Assembly: GCA_019614645.1 (NCBI GenBank)
Contig: JABWDB010000037.1
Coordinates: 2,634,001 to 2,698,000 of the forward strand
DNA length: 64,000 bases
DNA from: Stratiolaelaps scimitus
Lineage: Eukaryota; Arthropoda; Arachnida; Mesostigmata; Laelapidae
Direction of reading: 5' to 3'
This document shows, in pieces, positions 1 through 11,577 of the stretch. Numbering within the stretch: position 1 is the first letter of the stretch; every line of letters starts with the position of its first letter. The notes beneath the pieces are model-generated. The model was not told the DNA's origin. It searched no databases and saw nothing but the letters and a program-made list of their open reading frames with translations. The position numbers and the translations under genes were made by a program.

Positions 1-91
1 GTTCTACACCCAGCTTCGCCTGTCTATAGGTACAAACGTCTCGGTTGAACACGACCGGTGATTTGAATACGCAGACGTATTTTTATTTTAA

Positions 92-420
92 TTGTGCCTT
101 GCATTCAATGCTCACGGCATAATATACAGGCATACATCACAAGACGCACGACTGGATTTAGTTCGTTTAAATCGAACGGACGAATTATATCGTAGTCACT
201 TTTTCGACTTTTCGAAAGCCTTCGTCAGAATCCACGACAGAGTAGTGATCCGCAAGATAGGTTGCCTGCGAAATAGGCAGGCATAGGAATTTTATAGCTC
301 TTCAAAGCACACGTTGGCGGTGGAGAGTCCACTGAAGAGTTTCCTACTGCCGAAGCAGAGTCCCGGTACAGGTGTCATGGTACTTCTTCTCGAAGGGTCC
401 TTCGCTCTGCAGTTCCTTTC
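92..420 (+). pseudogene. decayed reverse-transcriptase fragment of a non-LTR element
   Basis: The plus strand at about 190-260 encodes FFDFSKAFVRIHDRVVIRKI. This resembles the RT block with LDFSKAFDRVDH in CR1/Jockey-type retrotransposons, with the second catalytic-region Asp changed to Val. Translation stops at about 286. A weaker PKQSPGTGV stretch at about 350-380 may be the worn-down PQGSVLGP block in another frame. The fragment is opposite in orientation to the large LINE that follows. Orientation and family are inferred from a single motif. Confidence 0.5.
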
Positions 421-509
421 GATCTCTGAGGCAGAAAGACAATGCCACTCGCCTCCTGACGTCCTGGAGCGGACACCTTGTCCCCTATTCCATCACTAGC
501 TTTTGTATA

Positions 510-600
510 TTTCATTTCATTTCATTTGAGGTTTATTTTCGGAACTGCAGTTCAACAATGCTTAAGTTCTCGCGGAAAAAAATATGATAAAGGTGTGTAA
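510..600 (-). repeat. 3' tail of LINE copy 1, similar to the SINE A tail
   Basis: Read on the minus strand, the tail runs CTTAAGCATTG..., then CTGCAGTTCCGAAAATAAAC, then short ATGAA repeats. About 30 of 37 bases match the 3' end of SINE family A (for example the copy ending at 21031). It could be the true end of the LINE or a SINE fragment lying next to it. Position just past the LINE 3' UTR favours the former. Confidence 0.6.
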
Positions 601-921
601 AAACAAGGTCAGGATAATCTGACTTAGAACACGGTCAGGATAATCTGACTTAAAACACAATTCAGGACAATCTGAACAAATAAAATAATTGTAAAAACCA
701 GGCACATCGCAGTCCGGTGTGCGAAATTAGTCCCGGTAACAGAGACCTGTGGCAGTAGACTGACAACTATTGCTATAATTGTCGACTATTCAAAGTTTAG
801 CAAAATATACAGTTATAATCGTCAATGTTTAACACAATTATTGACAAATAGAATATATACACAGTAGCAGAAAATTACAATAAAGCCATCGGGTCCCTGA
901 AACCATTAATCGGTGATAGAG

Positions 922-3455
922 TTACTGCGTGTACGCACTTCTTTTTTTAAAGCACGGGCAAATAGTTTTACTGAGGAGAGGCCCCCCCCCGTGGCACTTG
1001 GGCAGCAGTGTCCCCAGATGACTCCACCATTTGAGAGTCTCATGCACAGTCAGACCTAAGCATTTCACGGACGGGGACAGAGCCAGGCTCAGGCCACGAA
1101 ACTGAACAGGGCCGGACATACCGGGTCTATGGGGTGAGCGGAACAGGGTAATGCCTGTTTTCCCTGCGTTGATGACCAGGCCGAACTTTTCAAATAGGCC
1201 CACCACTACCTCCACGACAGTGAGAGCTTCCTGCACGTCTCCTTGAATCTCGGAGTGCCGAATACGAAACAATAAAGAAGTGTCATCGGCGTATGCAATA
1301 GCCCTACACGCCTTGAGCGATACCGTCTTCAGAAGGATGAAGTTAATTAGGATGATGAACATAAAGGGACCCAGAATAGAGCCCTGTGGCGTACCAATGT
1401 TAATCACCTGCGGAAAAGATTCAACATCTCCAACCCTCACCGCCTGCTGCCGATCAAGCAGGTACGAGCGAAACCACGCGACAACCGTCGAAGCACAGCC
1501 TATCTTCTCCAGCATCTGAAGGAAGTAGGAATGCCGGAGGCAGTTGAAAGCGGCCGACACATCTAAGAAGACGCCAAGGCATAGTTGGCCCTTCTAGATA
1601 GAATTCACGATCTCCTGATGCAGATGCGCTAAGGCAAGCTCCGTGGACCGTGACTTACAAAAACCGAATTGACAGGGCGAGAAAAACCCGGCCGCGTCGA
1701 GGTGCGCCTCAAACCTGGTCAGAACCAGTTTTTCAAAGACTTTAGAGAGATAATCGACTAAGGAGATCGGGCGGTAGGGAGCCTGCGATCGCCCTTGTTT
1801 TTGAACAGAGGCATGATCTTAGCATCCTTTAGTTTCGTCGGGAACTCACCGCACCTGAGAGATATATTAAACACGGAAGCCAACGGACGAGCAAGGGTAT
1901 GCGCACACAGCCGGATCAGCTTACTGGGAACGCCAGCAGCCCCCACACTCCAATCGGCCTTAGTCGACTCGAGCGCCTTTCTAACGTCACTAACACTGAC
2001 CGGTGTAAATGTGAAACACGAACTCCGATCCCCCCACATTACATCTAAGTCAGGACCAATATCGTCTTGGAGCTGGAGGGAGGATACCGTCCGCGAGCCG
2101 ACCGTGGCAAAATGCCAGTTTAGCTCCTCGACAATCTCCTGAGGAGAAGAAAGCTGCCCCTCTCGACCAATAAGGGAGCATGGCAGCTCGGCTCTATTGT
2201 TTCCACGACCGCACGACGAATTAATGAATTGCCATAGCTTCCTCGTGTTCCCTCGAGAAGCTCGAAAACGGTTCACATAAAACGCCGATCGCGCCTCCCC
2301 AAGTTCTCGTTTGTATTTCAGACGACGCTCGAGGTACGCCGCCCTGGATTCCGGCGTGCCCGCACTAATGTGCCATTTATAGAGCTTGTTCACGCTGCGA
2401 CGCAATCTTCGAAGTCTAACCGTGAACTGGAAGCTCTTCGGTGACGTGGTGAGGTTTACCCTGCTCGAAGTGAAACAACGGTCATACTCAGTCGATACGA
2501 GGTTACAGAAGGCTTCGAACGCCGCGTTTGGATTTTCAGCGTCCAGCACCCTGAGCCAGCTCAAATCGCTGACGCTCTGATCAAACGTCCTGATACCCTC
2601 AGCGTCATGACGCTTAAGCAATCTCTGAACTACAGGCGGACCATTCCTATAACTAGCGGTTATTCTGCCTGAAAGAGAGACAACTACAGGATAGTGATCA
2701 GAGAACAGAGGGGTGCACCAGATGGCCGAAGAGACGTCCAGGAACCCCTCACAGTTAGAGACCGCTATGTGGTCGATACACGTACCCGAGGCGGGCCGTG
2801 TTACGCCACTTATAATGTGACTCAGATTCCTTGAGGAGAAAAATGCCGCGTAGCTATCACTAGGCGGAGTCGTGAACAAGTTGACGTTGGAGTCCCCTAG
2901 GAGAATGCACGGCAAGGAGACATCTGTTGGAAGAATGTCCTCCAACAAATCCAGAAGAGATTCTTTATGCAGAATGTGACTAGAGTAAAAGCCAATAATA
3001 AAACCCTCAAAACCATGCTTGCGAATGTGAATCTTAACCACCTGAACATTGCCGTCCCCGCAGCTCCTAGCGTCTGTAGAGAGAATGCCGCAGCCGGACC
3101 GGATATAGATACCAACCCCGCCTCCCTGCTTTGCGCCCTCACGACTCGAACCCACGAAGGTGAAATCATTGATGCCATAACTGTTGTGGTCAGCTGATTT
3201 AAGCCACGTTTCGCCAACGACCACCGCGTCTAGACCAGAGCCTTCGCTGGCAACGAGGTCATTGAGAGTCTCGAGCAGCCCCGATTTTCTAAGGCCACCA
3301 GTCCCAGCATTGATGTGCATGGCCGAGAAGTTGCTAAAAACATTGGCTCTTACGCCCTTGAAACCCGTAACTTTGAACTGAGGTACCCCCAACCAGACCT
3401 GACACTGTTTTATATTGCTAGGCACAACCTGGGTAACATTATCAAAACCAAACAT
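922..3455 (-). pseudogene. LINE ORF2, APE endonuclease plus reverse transcriptase, frameshifted
   Basis: Codons from 3455 (MFGFDNVTQVV...) encode an apurinic-type endonuclease: GVGIYI, LLGDSNVN, TCIDHIAV and SDHYPVVVSL are in the expected order. After a linker comes the start of the RT. Near 1770-1785 a one-base slip ends the frame. The PYRPISL block continues in the next frame, followed by an in-frame TAG at about 1595-1600. The RT then reopens at 1560 with VFLDVSAAFN, GTPQGSILGPFMF and AYADDTSLLF, the last being the catalytic YADD box. ORF2 normally nicks the target and copies the RNA in place. Three lesions make this copy dead. Confidence 0.85.
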
Positions 3456-5034
3456 TATGATTGAATTGAATTTTTCCTAGCTCCAGGTGAGAGGTTCGCA
3501 ATAGCAGTTAATATCGGCCCTACAGCACAGAGAAATCCCTTCAGGCATTTAGCAGCCTCTGGGCAGACAGCCCTTAGTAGAGTGAGGGCCGGACTCAGCG
3601 AGGACATGATATTTTTCTTCAAAGTTGGTGTTTTACGTTTAGATGAGCTAAGCAGAGAGTCTCTATACCACCGAGTCTTAGATTTTATGTTCGCCCGCTT
3701 GATCTTCATAGATGCTGTCGGTGCCGCAGGTTGCGGAATCGCAGTTGTCCCAGGAAGGTTCACCTTGGTCTTGCAGCCTGACGGAGTATTAACCACCACA
3801 GTTCTGACAACTGCCGCGTATGTTTTGACGGCGTTAGTCGCAGACGATGCTTCGGTTTGGGGAGATCGCGAGCTAGCAGCAGGGGTGATCACAGGAGAAG
3901 ACTCGACCACGTCAACGCTGACAGCATCGGGGTTTTCCGATCTAATCTGTTGGAGTAGGCGAAGTTCCATTCACGTCTTCCGTTTTTCGATTTCACACGC
4001 CCGAAGCGGGCAGAGCGACGAGGTCGATGGGTGGAGCCTCTGCAGTTCACACATTTTGGTGTCTTTACGCAGCCCGCCGCAAAATGTCCCTTTTCTCCGC
4101 AGGTTTTACAGGTCGATGCGTTTTTGCACGACGCAGCCTTGTGGCCTAATTTCTGACATTTGTAGCATGAGAGAGGACCACCAGCGTACATAACTACCTT
4201 GTGGGTCTTGTCGGCGAGAAACACCTCGGTCGGAGGCACTTTAGAGAACTGGAGAAGCACTCTGTCGGTCGGTATTCTTGAGAGCTCATCGCCTATTCGT
4301 CTCGTCCATGTCTCTCTCTTCACCGCTATGACACCGGTATCTTTGAGAGCACAGAGAATTTCACCCTCACTGAAGTCACGATCGACACTCGAGATTCTAG
4401 CCCACAACTGGTTCAAGTCCTGACATTGCGTAGTTACTGGGATGCTCAGAAGTTCAGTTAATTTCAACAGTTTCATAGCCACGTCCTCCGTATTTGTCCA
4501 GGCGTGTATCAGGTTGAACCGCGCTTCGGGCTTGGAGTATGGGTAGAGACGGAAGACTTCACTGCATAGGGACAACAGATTTCCCTCGAACGGTTCGCTT
4601 GAAGTAGACACTACGCCGTTAATATTGCTCTCGGTTTTTCTTGAGATTACAACACGAAATAGTCCCTTCGAAGAGTTGATGACCTTCGACCGAATGGACT
4701 GTAGTTGTTCTTGCATCCTAGTCAGTCTTTTGGCTGTGTCTCTGTTGATGACTTGGCTCCAACCTTCATTAGACTCGTTATTGGACACCGTGCCGGCTTC
4801 GTCAGCTGGACTTGTATTCTCTTGCTGAGTATTAATCAGCTGCGCAATATTCTCTTGTTCACTGCTTTCCGTCTCCGGGGAATCAGTGTTGCTCGACGTA
4901 TTCGCTCCTACTGACATAGCCACCTTAGCCACTCGCTGGTTTCTCTTCTTTGGGTCCGTCTGGACCTTAGTGGCCACTTTACTTTTCAAAGAGCTCGTCC
5001 CTGACTGTTTGTCAGGTGGTCGGTTGGCCCTCAT
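3455..5034 (-). pseudogene. LINE ORF1, Gag-like RNA-binding protein, frameshifted
   Basis: The main reading frame starts at ATG 5034 (MRANRPPDKQSG...) and runs 381 codons. Its second half carries zinc knuckles CYKCQKLGHKAASC and CKTCGEKGHFAAGC (C-x2-C-x4-H-x4-C), then CVNCRGSTH where the last Cys is lost. There, around 3965-4010, the frame slips: the natural continuation (MELRLLQQIRSENPDAVS..., an ending typical of such Gag proteins) lies in another frame at 3970-3455. In this class ORF1 coats the element RNA as a nucleic-acid chaperone. Its 3' end abuts the ORF2 start at 3455, as is usual for bicistronic LINEs. Confidence 0.8.
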
Positions 5035-5400
5035 ATTACCGTTACGCAGCTGATGAATCAGCGCGCCTTGGGCCAGGTAAAGGACAGTTAAACTCCCCGG
5101 CCGACGAGAAGGCAGAGAAGCTTCGTTCGTGGATCAAAATACGCCGGGAGCGGCGCAGCTGCACTGTGCCAAACCTAGATCCAGGCAAAAAGGCCCCAGT
5201 GTCGGCCCGACCAGAGGCACGGTCAGACTTGCACCAGCGTCGGACTATCCCTGCGTTCGCACCGAAAACCTCAAGAATATGGCAACTTCACACACTGTAA
5301 AGGTGCACCACTATGAGGGGGTTGGCCTAACAGTGAGATAAACATTCACCTCACAGAATAGATTAAGCACAGGTAGATTTCACGGGAGCGACACTGCCAC

Positions 5401-5609
5401 CGATGTCACCGCGACGACTGTTCGATGTCGCCTATATATCGTATATATATATATATATATATATATACATTATACGAAATCAGAGAATCCAATAAAGAAA
5501 ATCAAATATATACGATAGGAAAACTATTAGCCTAGCTGATCGTTGTGCATTTATCACCCAGCACATGTCTGTGTTTCCAGTTTCCACACGTTGTTCATAT
5601 TTCAACGGA
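5401..5609. other. spacer between two LINE copies
   Basis: It contains a (TA)n run at about 5446-5467. No gene or recognisable element was seen in the remainder. Confidence 0.7.
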
Positions 5610-7050
5610 CACGAGAGCAGCGGATCACCACTGAACCTGTACTAGCCCCTGAGGCGCCCGAAATGGGGTGATGACGGTCTTGCTTGCATTTATAGCTAGT
5701 CCGAATCTCTCAAAGATTCCGTTCACCTCTTCAACTCTACCAACTGCTGCTTGATTTTCACTCGGAGCGGAGGACGGTGAGACCTGAAACAAAAGAGACG
5801 TATCGTCCGCGTACGTCTTACAAAAGTTCCCGACTGAGATCTTCGACAGGATAACATTGATCAGCACTATGGACATATAAGGGCCTAGGATAGAGCCTTG
5901 CTGAGTTCCGATATCAACCTCTTTCCATGTGGACTCCACCTCATCGACCTCAACTGCCTGTTTTCGATCCGGGAGATACGATCTCAACCACCGAACAACA
6001 CAGGGTACCATACAACCCAGCTGTTCTAGTGTCTGCAAAAAAAAAAGGAATATCGAAGACCGTTAAATGCAGCCGACCCACCAAGGAAAACGCCTAGACA
6101 TAGTTGGTTGTTCTCGATGTACTCTGAAATTTTCTGCCAGAGGTGAGCCAGTGCTGGCACCGTGGATCGTGACCTGCGGAACTCGAGCTGGCACGGCGAG
6201 AAGAAGTCCTCAACGAACTTCTCACAGTTTCCTACGGCTATGTGGTCAATGCAAGTTCCCGACGCCGGCCGAGTTACCCTATCGATGACAAGAGAAAGAT
6301 ACCTAGAGCAAAAGAACGACGAGTGTCTCTCACTGACGGAACTTTGGGGGGGATTCATGTTTGAGTCATCCAAGATAATACACGATAGGGTAATTCTATG
6401 CCCCATCTTTCCCAGTTTGGGAGAGTGGCAGGTCTCAGCCCTTCCGGAGTGCAATGGAAAGGCCTCCTCCTGGGGTCTCCGCCTAACTGATCACGGAGGG
6501 CCCGACTCACCACCACCACCACATCCAGGTAAGGTAAAGGTGCCTGGCCCGGCCTGGCCCGGGGCCCAGGCACCTTTCGGAAGCATATCATCCAGAACAT
6601 CCAGGAGGGTATCGCTGTATGAGAAAGGACTGGAGTAAAAACCCGTAACGAAGGCCTTCGAGGCCTGGCTTTCTGAGATGGATCCGACACGGCCTGAACA
6701 TTACCGTCACCACTACTCCCGACTGCAGAGGCCAGGATGCGGTAATCAGAGCGAACAAAGATACCGAGTCTACCTAATTGCTCCTCAATCTCCCTGCGCG
6801 ACCAGAGGAAGTTGAAGCTATCAATACTAGTCAGCCATTTTTAAGCATGTCTGGCTCACCACCAACCACATCCAAGCCGGAGCCCTCTCCGTCAAGGAGG
6901 TCCGCGAGTTGTCCAGACTTCTTGAGGCCTCTGGTCCCAAAGTTAAAGTGAAGCGCTGAACACGTTCGCTTTCTTTCCATTAAAACCTATCACATTAAAC
7001 TCTGGTATTCCCTGCCATAGTTTACACCCTTTCATATTATCATTTGTATC
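5610..7050 (-). mobile_element. LINE copy 2, same family, internally deleted
   Basis: The minus strand contains pieces of ORF2 only. The ORF2 start region, resembling the beginning of copy 1 ORF2, lies at about 7040-6850. Endonuclease pieces with ILDDSNMN and TCIDHIAV follow at about 6400-6230. The sequence then jumps directly into RT (FRRSRSTVPALAHL, then GTQQGSILGPYM and TYADDTSLLF) at 6230-5640. The endonuclease C-terminus, the linker and the RT N-terminus are missing. Several frame changes are present. It is diverged from copy 1, so it is a separate insertion rather than a recent tandem duplicate. Confidence 0.8.
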
Positions 7051-7416
7051 ATCGTATGTTGCATTTCGCGGACTGAACATGAAGTTATGGTTTGGTGTTT
7101 TCAAAATTTATCCACGGGAACTTGTAGTACGCTTTAGTTGTCGTGTTTTTGTTTTTATAAGAGAAGAAAAAAATACATATATTGAGCATTTTTCGTTCCT
7201 GCAGGATGTCCACCTTGAAGTTCTTTATCGCAGCCTTAGTCAGTCTGCTCAGCAGTCTTTGTCTGTCCTCGAGACTCGCCTCACGGCTGCAACGCGGCTG
7301 TAGTAATGTAATAGAATAAATCCAATATATTTATTACTTTTACAGGATGTGCGCCGTTTGAAACGTGTCCTGTGTGAGCGTAGTTCACGAATTTTATAAA
7401 AATTGATGAGATATTA
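7051..7416. other. spacer before the Tc1-like element
   Basis: AT-rich sequence without an ORF or repeat that I can identify. It ends in the TA dinucleotide at 7417-7418 that flanks the transposon. Confidence 0.5.
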
Positions 7417-7418
7417 TA

Positions 7419-8698
7419 CAGTGGTGTGCATAAAGTTCACGCATAACCCTATATTTCAACAAATCATTACAAAGAACACACATTTGAGGCATTTATTTTG
7501 AATCAGATTAATGTACGTGTCAAATAACATACACACCACAAAGAACAGCGCATGTGACGTCGCATGCAGCCTGCTACAATAAAATGTGTCATATTTCGCT
7601 TGTACTCGTTTTCTTGTGTCGTTTTTTTGTGCTAATTAGTATCGTGTGGCCCCGCCCTTGCTAATTGTAATGTCAAAGACTCGGTTTAGCATACTATTAT
7701 ATAAACGATTTAGCAGGATCTGGTCGCTGACACCTTCCCAGGCCTCCAACAACGCCTCTCATAGTGCTTCCACGGATGTGTACTGTCGATTCGACGCATA
7801 TACTTGTCGGACAAGAATGCCCCAGAAGTTCTCCATCGGGCTGAGATCAGGATGCTGGCCGCTCTAGGGTTTCAGTGTCATGCCGTCCTGTCCAAGCACG
7901 TGCACCAGCGCTGACGTGAATTGAAGCGTTATCTTGTTGGAACATAATTGGCAGTCGATGAAATCTGCTCCAAAACGGTAGTAGGTTGTTGGTCAACATC
8001 TGCTGATAGTCCTCGCTATTCATTCGAGATGAGATGAAAGCGAGTGGGAGTCTGCCAAGAGAGGTGAAGCTCCCCAAACCATAACGGTCCCGCCACCGAA
8101 GCTGTGCCTTGAGAAGGACCGCGGCTCTTTACGTACATCACGCCAATAACCGTCAAATCCATCTGGCCTGTCCAAATTGAACTTCTTTTCGTCACTGAAG
8201 ATAATCTGAAACAACAGAGTACCATTTAGATAGATGTGCACCCACATAATGGTCCTTAAAATTATTGATCGGTGAACCTGAAGGTTTAACTCTTGCGTGA
8301 TTGCGTCACAACTTATGGTCGAATTCAGAGCTAACCGACAGATGCGCATGGCAGTTCGCTGGCTGATCTTTCGTGGACGTCCTTTAGACTTATTAGTACC
8401 ATACATCGACAGACTGCTTAAATAATTTTGCACTACGCGACGACTTCTGCCAATTTCTCTGGCAATTGCAGCCTAAGCAGTTATTCTGCACCAGTAAGGC
8501 TCGAAGCGTGTCCCATGACTACAGTACAGCTTGAATGCTCAACACGAACTGGATTAATTCAGCGAGAACACTCGATAACTGAGGGTGCGTTATCATTTTG
8601 CACAACCGAAATATGAAACATTTTATTGTAGCAGGCTACATGCGATGTCATATGCGCCGTTCTTTGTGGTATGCATATTATTTGACACGCACATTAAT
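7419..8698 (-). mobile_element. Tc1-type DNA transposon, right end lost
   Basis: The left terminus starts CAGTGGTGTGCATAAAGTTC directly after a TA (7417-7418), as in Tc1/mariner elements. A long inverted repeat is clear: 7507-7598 matches the reverse complement of 8607-8698 with few mismatches. The outer 88 bases of the left repeat (7419-7506) have no partner on the right, where similarity stops after CATTAAT at 8698. The right terminus was therefore deleted or overwritten. A dead transposase lies between the repeats on the minus strand. Confidence 0.88.
7636..8516 (-). pseudogene. Tc1-family DDE transposase, disabled
   Basis: The likely start is ATG 8516 (MGHASSLTGAE), which meets a stop at once. 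The helix-turn-helix piece [16 protein letters not shown] follows near 8460-8410 in another frame. An open stretch from 8433 contains GRPRKIS and [10 protein letters not shown] (first catalytic Asp). The second block MFQQDNASIH lies in a shifted frame near 7960-7945. The third block PMENFWGILV (catalytic Glu) lies near 7835 after one more slip. There is also an in-frame TGA at about 7756. The C-terminus ends at TAA 7636. This is a cut-and-paste transposase with at least four lesions. Confidence 0.85.
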
Positions 8699-9540
8699 GT
8701 TCGCGCGCGCACACGCGTTCAATGTACTAAGCTGATTAGCAAGCTTTGCCGCATCAATTTACACTCACCCGTAGGATCAGCCCCCCCGCGGTGATGTTGA
8801 GGTTTTCGGCGTCGCCTTTTGTTGCTCGTTGGCTTTTGCAGACTCCGCCGTCTGTAATAGTTCATTCGTCTGAAACCTCTAAAAAAAAGTGGATTTTCCG
8901 AATAGATTTTCTTTATTTATTAAATGCAAATGTGTATCGGTAGGGATCCCAGTACGTGCAGCTCGTGTTTACCCGTGCAAGAACGTGTTTTCTCGCGGTT
9001 TCAAGGTTCACACGTCCTGGACCACTATACCGGGCTCGATCCTCTGAGACAGTCCTGATTCACATGTTTGACATCCAGATCGGAGGTCATGTCTTTGCCA
9101 ACCCCGCGAGTTTGCTGTGCGGCCGGGTGATCTTGCACCGGGTCGTCACAGCAGAGTTCCCAGCTGTTTCCAACACTTCTCGCTGGCTATCTCGCGTCGA
9201 AACGAATGCTAAACTGGGACGCCATGCTGTGCTCCCTGTTGCATGGGGTATGTTCCGCAGCCGTATGAAAGGCTTCGTGTCAAATCTTTTGAAAGCCCAA
9301 TGATGTCCTCCTTGTCGCGTTGGCCTAGTGTAATTCACCTACAATCATACGGACATACCCACACACTGTGGGGAGCTAAGCAGCGGTTCGAAATTGTTGC
9401 TGTTGCCGCTTGCTTCGCTAGAAACCCACTCCCCTTATCAAGAGTTGCACGTACTTACCTTGATCGCTGTGATAATAAGTCCATCTCGTTGTTGCGGGGT
9501 GATTCGCTCCAGGGGACAAGCTAGCTCTGAAAGCTTTAAC
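8699..9540. other. unassigned spacer
   Basis: Modest open frames exist on both strands (plus 8956-9303, minus 9338-9087), but they overlap each other and show no motif I recognise. They may be remnants of an unknown element or chance. Confidence 0.4.
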
Positions 9541-9883
9541 TCAACAGCAAGTCTCGCCCTTCCATTGAGGGCTGCTCTCTTTGTTATTCAACACGTCCAT
9601 GCATATAATTCTCCAGTCTTTACACAATTCCGACAGCTTTAGAACGTCGCCGCCTGCAAGAGTATTTGAGCTGCCTTGATCAGCGAGTTCCACAAGAAAA
9701 CCACCAAACACATAGTAGGCATCATCTAGCACCGCCTCCATATCAATATTACTCGCGTGTTTGGTAAAAACCGCGTAATCAGCCATCAGTGAGTTTATCA
9801 TTTATTTTTCATTAATTCTTCCAGTTCGTTTCGAGTGCGATCGACCGCTGTCCATCGTCGCTTATGTAGACTACTTGGCGTGT

Positions 9884-10050
9884 CCTTTGGATTGTCTGGT
9901 GGTGAGCGTTTGGATTTCAAGCCATATGGCCCCTCTAAATAGAGGGGCCATATGGGGTTCAGGTCCTGCCTGACCCTCGTTATTCGTAGATTGTTTCCAG
10001 GTACCAACAAGGTTGAAAAATAAAGTAAAGGCGGCCCCGATAGGTGCTTG
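9884..10050 (+). mobile_element. SINE family B, diverged copy
   Basis: The head GGATTGTCTGGTGGTGAGCG, the B-box-like GGTTCAGGTCC and the late segment AAAGGCGGCCCCGATAGG match the order in better B copies. The middle carries an unusual perfect hairpin (separate entry). The 3' tail is missing. Confidence 0.7.
9922..9955. repeat. perfect 16-bp hairpin
   Basis: CCATATGGCCCCTCTA (9922-9937) is followed by AA and then its exact reverse complement (9940-9955). It sits where the anticodon arm of the pseudo-tRNA would be in SINE B. Confidence 0.95.
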
Positions 10051-10254
10051 ACATAATTACCAACGGTCGTGATGAGGCATGCCAGAAGACATTCGAACAG
10101 AAGATGTCATGAGTCCCGGTGTCGTCGGCTGAAGTTTTGGTGCAGTATGAGACGCAGATGTCGAGAACACTGAAGTGGTAGATGATAATGGTGGTTTGCT
10201 CGGTAACGAACGTTGAGGAACTGACATCCAGGTCTCGGATGAACCCTGATACAA

Positions 10255-11577
10255 AAAAGTGCTTTTAGAATTCCCCCCAATTGGTCAAGGTAAATGGTTT
10301 ATTTTGCTTATTAACTGAAATGCTTAAGTTATGGAGAACTAAGCACAGTGTAAAATGGCCCTCCGGCTTTTTGCAGTCAGAGACTTAGCCGTCGTCTCAA
10401 GTGCAAAGCTTGCGGAACTGATGCCCAGATCTCGGATGAACCCGGACGGAAGCTCAAGATTTGATTGAGTATGTGTCAGACTGGTAACTGGTAACGTACC
10501 TGGTACAGAGACGAGGGTGACCACGGTAGATAACACACAGAGGTCATAACTAAGGAATAGCACACCAAGTGAATCAAAGATTAGGATGCCGAGCTCGCGG
10601 TCGCTGGGGAACGGGCAGCTCGACGGTTGGATCTGTGTAGGTTTTGGGCAGATCTCAACGCGGCTGATTTGGATCAGTGTTCTGACACTAATTATAATCT
10701 TCGCTAAACGAGCGTAGTGAGGATTCGGAATGGATGAGCGTAGAGCCATCGCTATGGCATGAATATATGAACTGTGCTAGACTGTGTAGCTGACCATCTG
10801 TATAGTATTATATTTGCTTGCGGTGTAAGGATCTGGCAAGCTGCTGATTAACCTAACATTAGAATGCCAATTGGATGATTGATCATCCGAGTTAACGTAC
10901 AATTAGATAATCGCTCATGCTAAAGGAAGGATAAACATGGAACACGTATAGCGTACGACCGTCCCGTGTCACGGCGCCGGTTGTAGCCAACAACAATCAC
11001 AACCAAGCAGTAGTCTAACCAAGAAGGACTCGGCATCGTTAGCTGGTCTGCACAATCTCGTAGATTCGCTTCTTAAGTAAACCCATCTCTAAATCCCAAT
11101 TAGCAATGTTCTCTGCAAGGGGAACTGACATCTCCGAGAATCATAGGAAGCCTAGACTTGTCGTCTGAGGAAACCCAAGGACATCCATGTCAAGTGGACT
11201 CTGGACTCATCATATTATCAGCTAACGGAAACGAGGCATGCCTTCACAATTAGGAGGCAACAATACAAGGCAAGTAATATATTGTATCGAATGGCGATAC
11301 AAGAGAAACTGTGGTATTATACAAATTAATATTACCACTGATAAACGCTATTAACATATTACCTTCTGTAAACATCAGAGTATTACCAATGTACGCACTC
11401 ATTGACGGACTCTGACATGATCCCTGCAGTAGACTGAACAGGCAAACTGAACAAAGAAAACTGGTTTCGATCAAACGCAACTTCGAAGGTAAAAACTGTG
11501 TACACCTCGTGTCCTGGTCAGGATCAACCATGAGACGTAGCAGTGTATGATGACTCTCGTCTGGAGCATATACAGAC
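10255..11577. other. unassigned spacer with one short repeated segment
   Basis: A segment around 10213-10247 (GAACTGACATCCAGGTCTCG) recurs, changed, at 10418-10443. The minus-strand 136-codon open frame at 10749-10339 covers this and shows no motif. Nothing else was recognised. Confidence 0.4.

Larger units (their letters stand above)
510..5400 (-). mobile_element. non-LTR retrotransposon (LINE), copy 1, nearly complete, inactive
   Basis: Read on the minus strand, this has the order expected for I/Jockey-like LINEs: a 5' leader above 5034, an ORF1 with CCHC zinc knuckles (5034-3455), an ORF2 with an APE-type endonuclease followed by reverse transcriptase (3455-922), a 3' UTR (921 to about 570), and a tail ending in short ATGAA repeats at about 510-530. 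Both ORFs carry frameshifts and ORF2 also has an in-frame stop, so this copy cannot make its proteins. The 5' end is not delimited: the sequence runs unremarkably to a (TA)n tract at 5447. Clade assignment is tentative. Confidence 0.85.
9541..10254 (-). pseudogene. coding-like block, possible degenerate histone-fold protein
   Basis: Three consecutive minus-strand open stretches are seen. A Ser/Thr/Pro-rich one (10254-10057) contains SSTTSVFSTSASH. A basic one (about 9940-9798) ends RRWTAVDRTRNELEELM. A third (9801-9541) carries VLDDAYYVFGGFLVELA, then GGDVLKLSELCKDWRI. The last has a loose resemblance to the TAF12-type histone fold, whose end reads DVxLHLExxW. A SINE B copy covers the middle on the other strand, so the pieces may not belong together. 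Stops separate the frames. A gene, a retro-pseudogene and chance are all possible. Confidence 0.25.
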
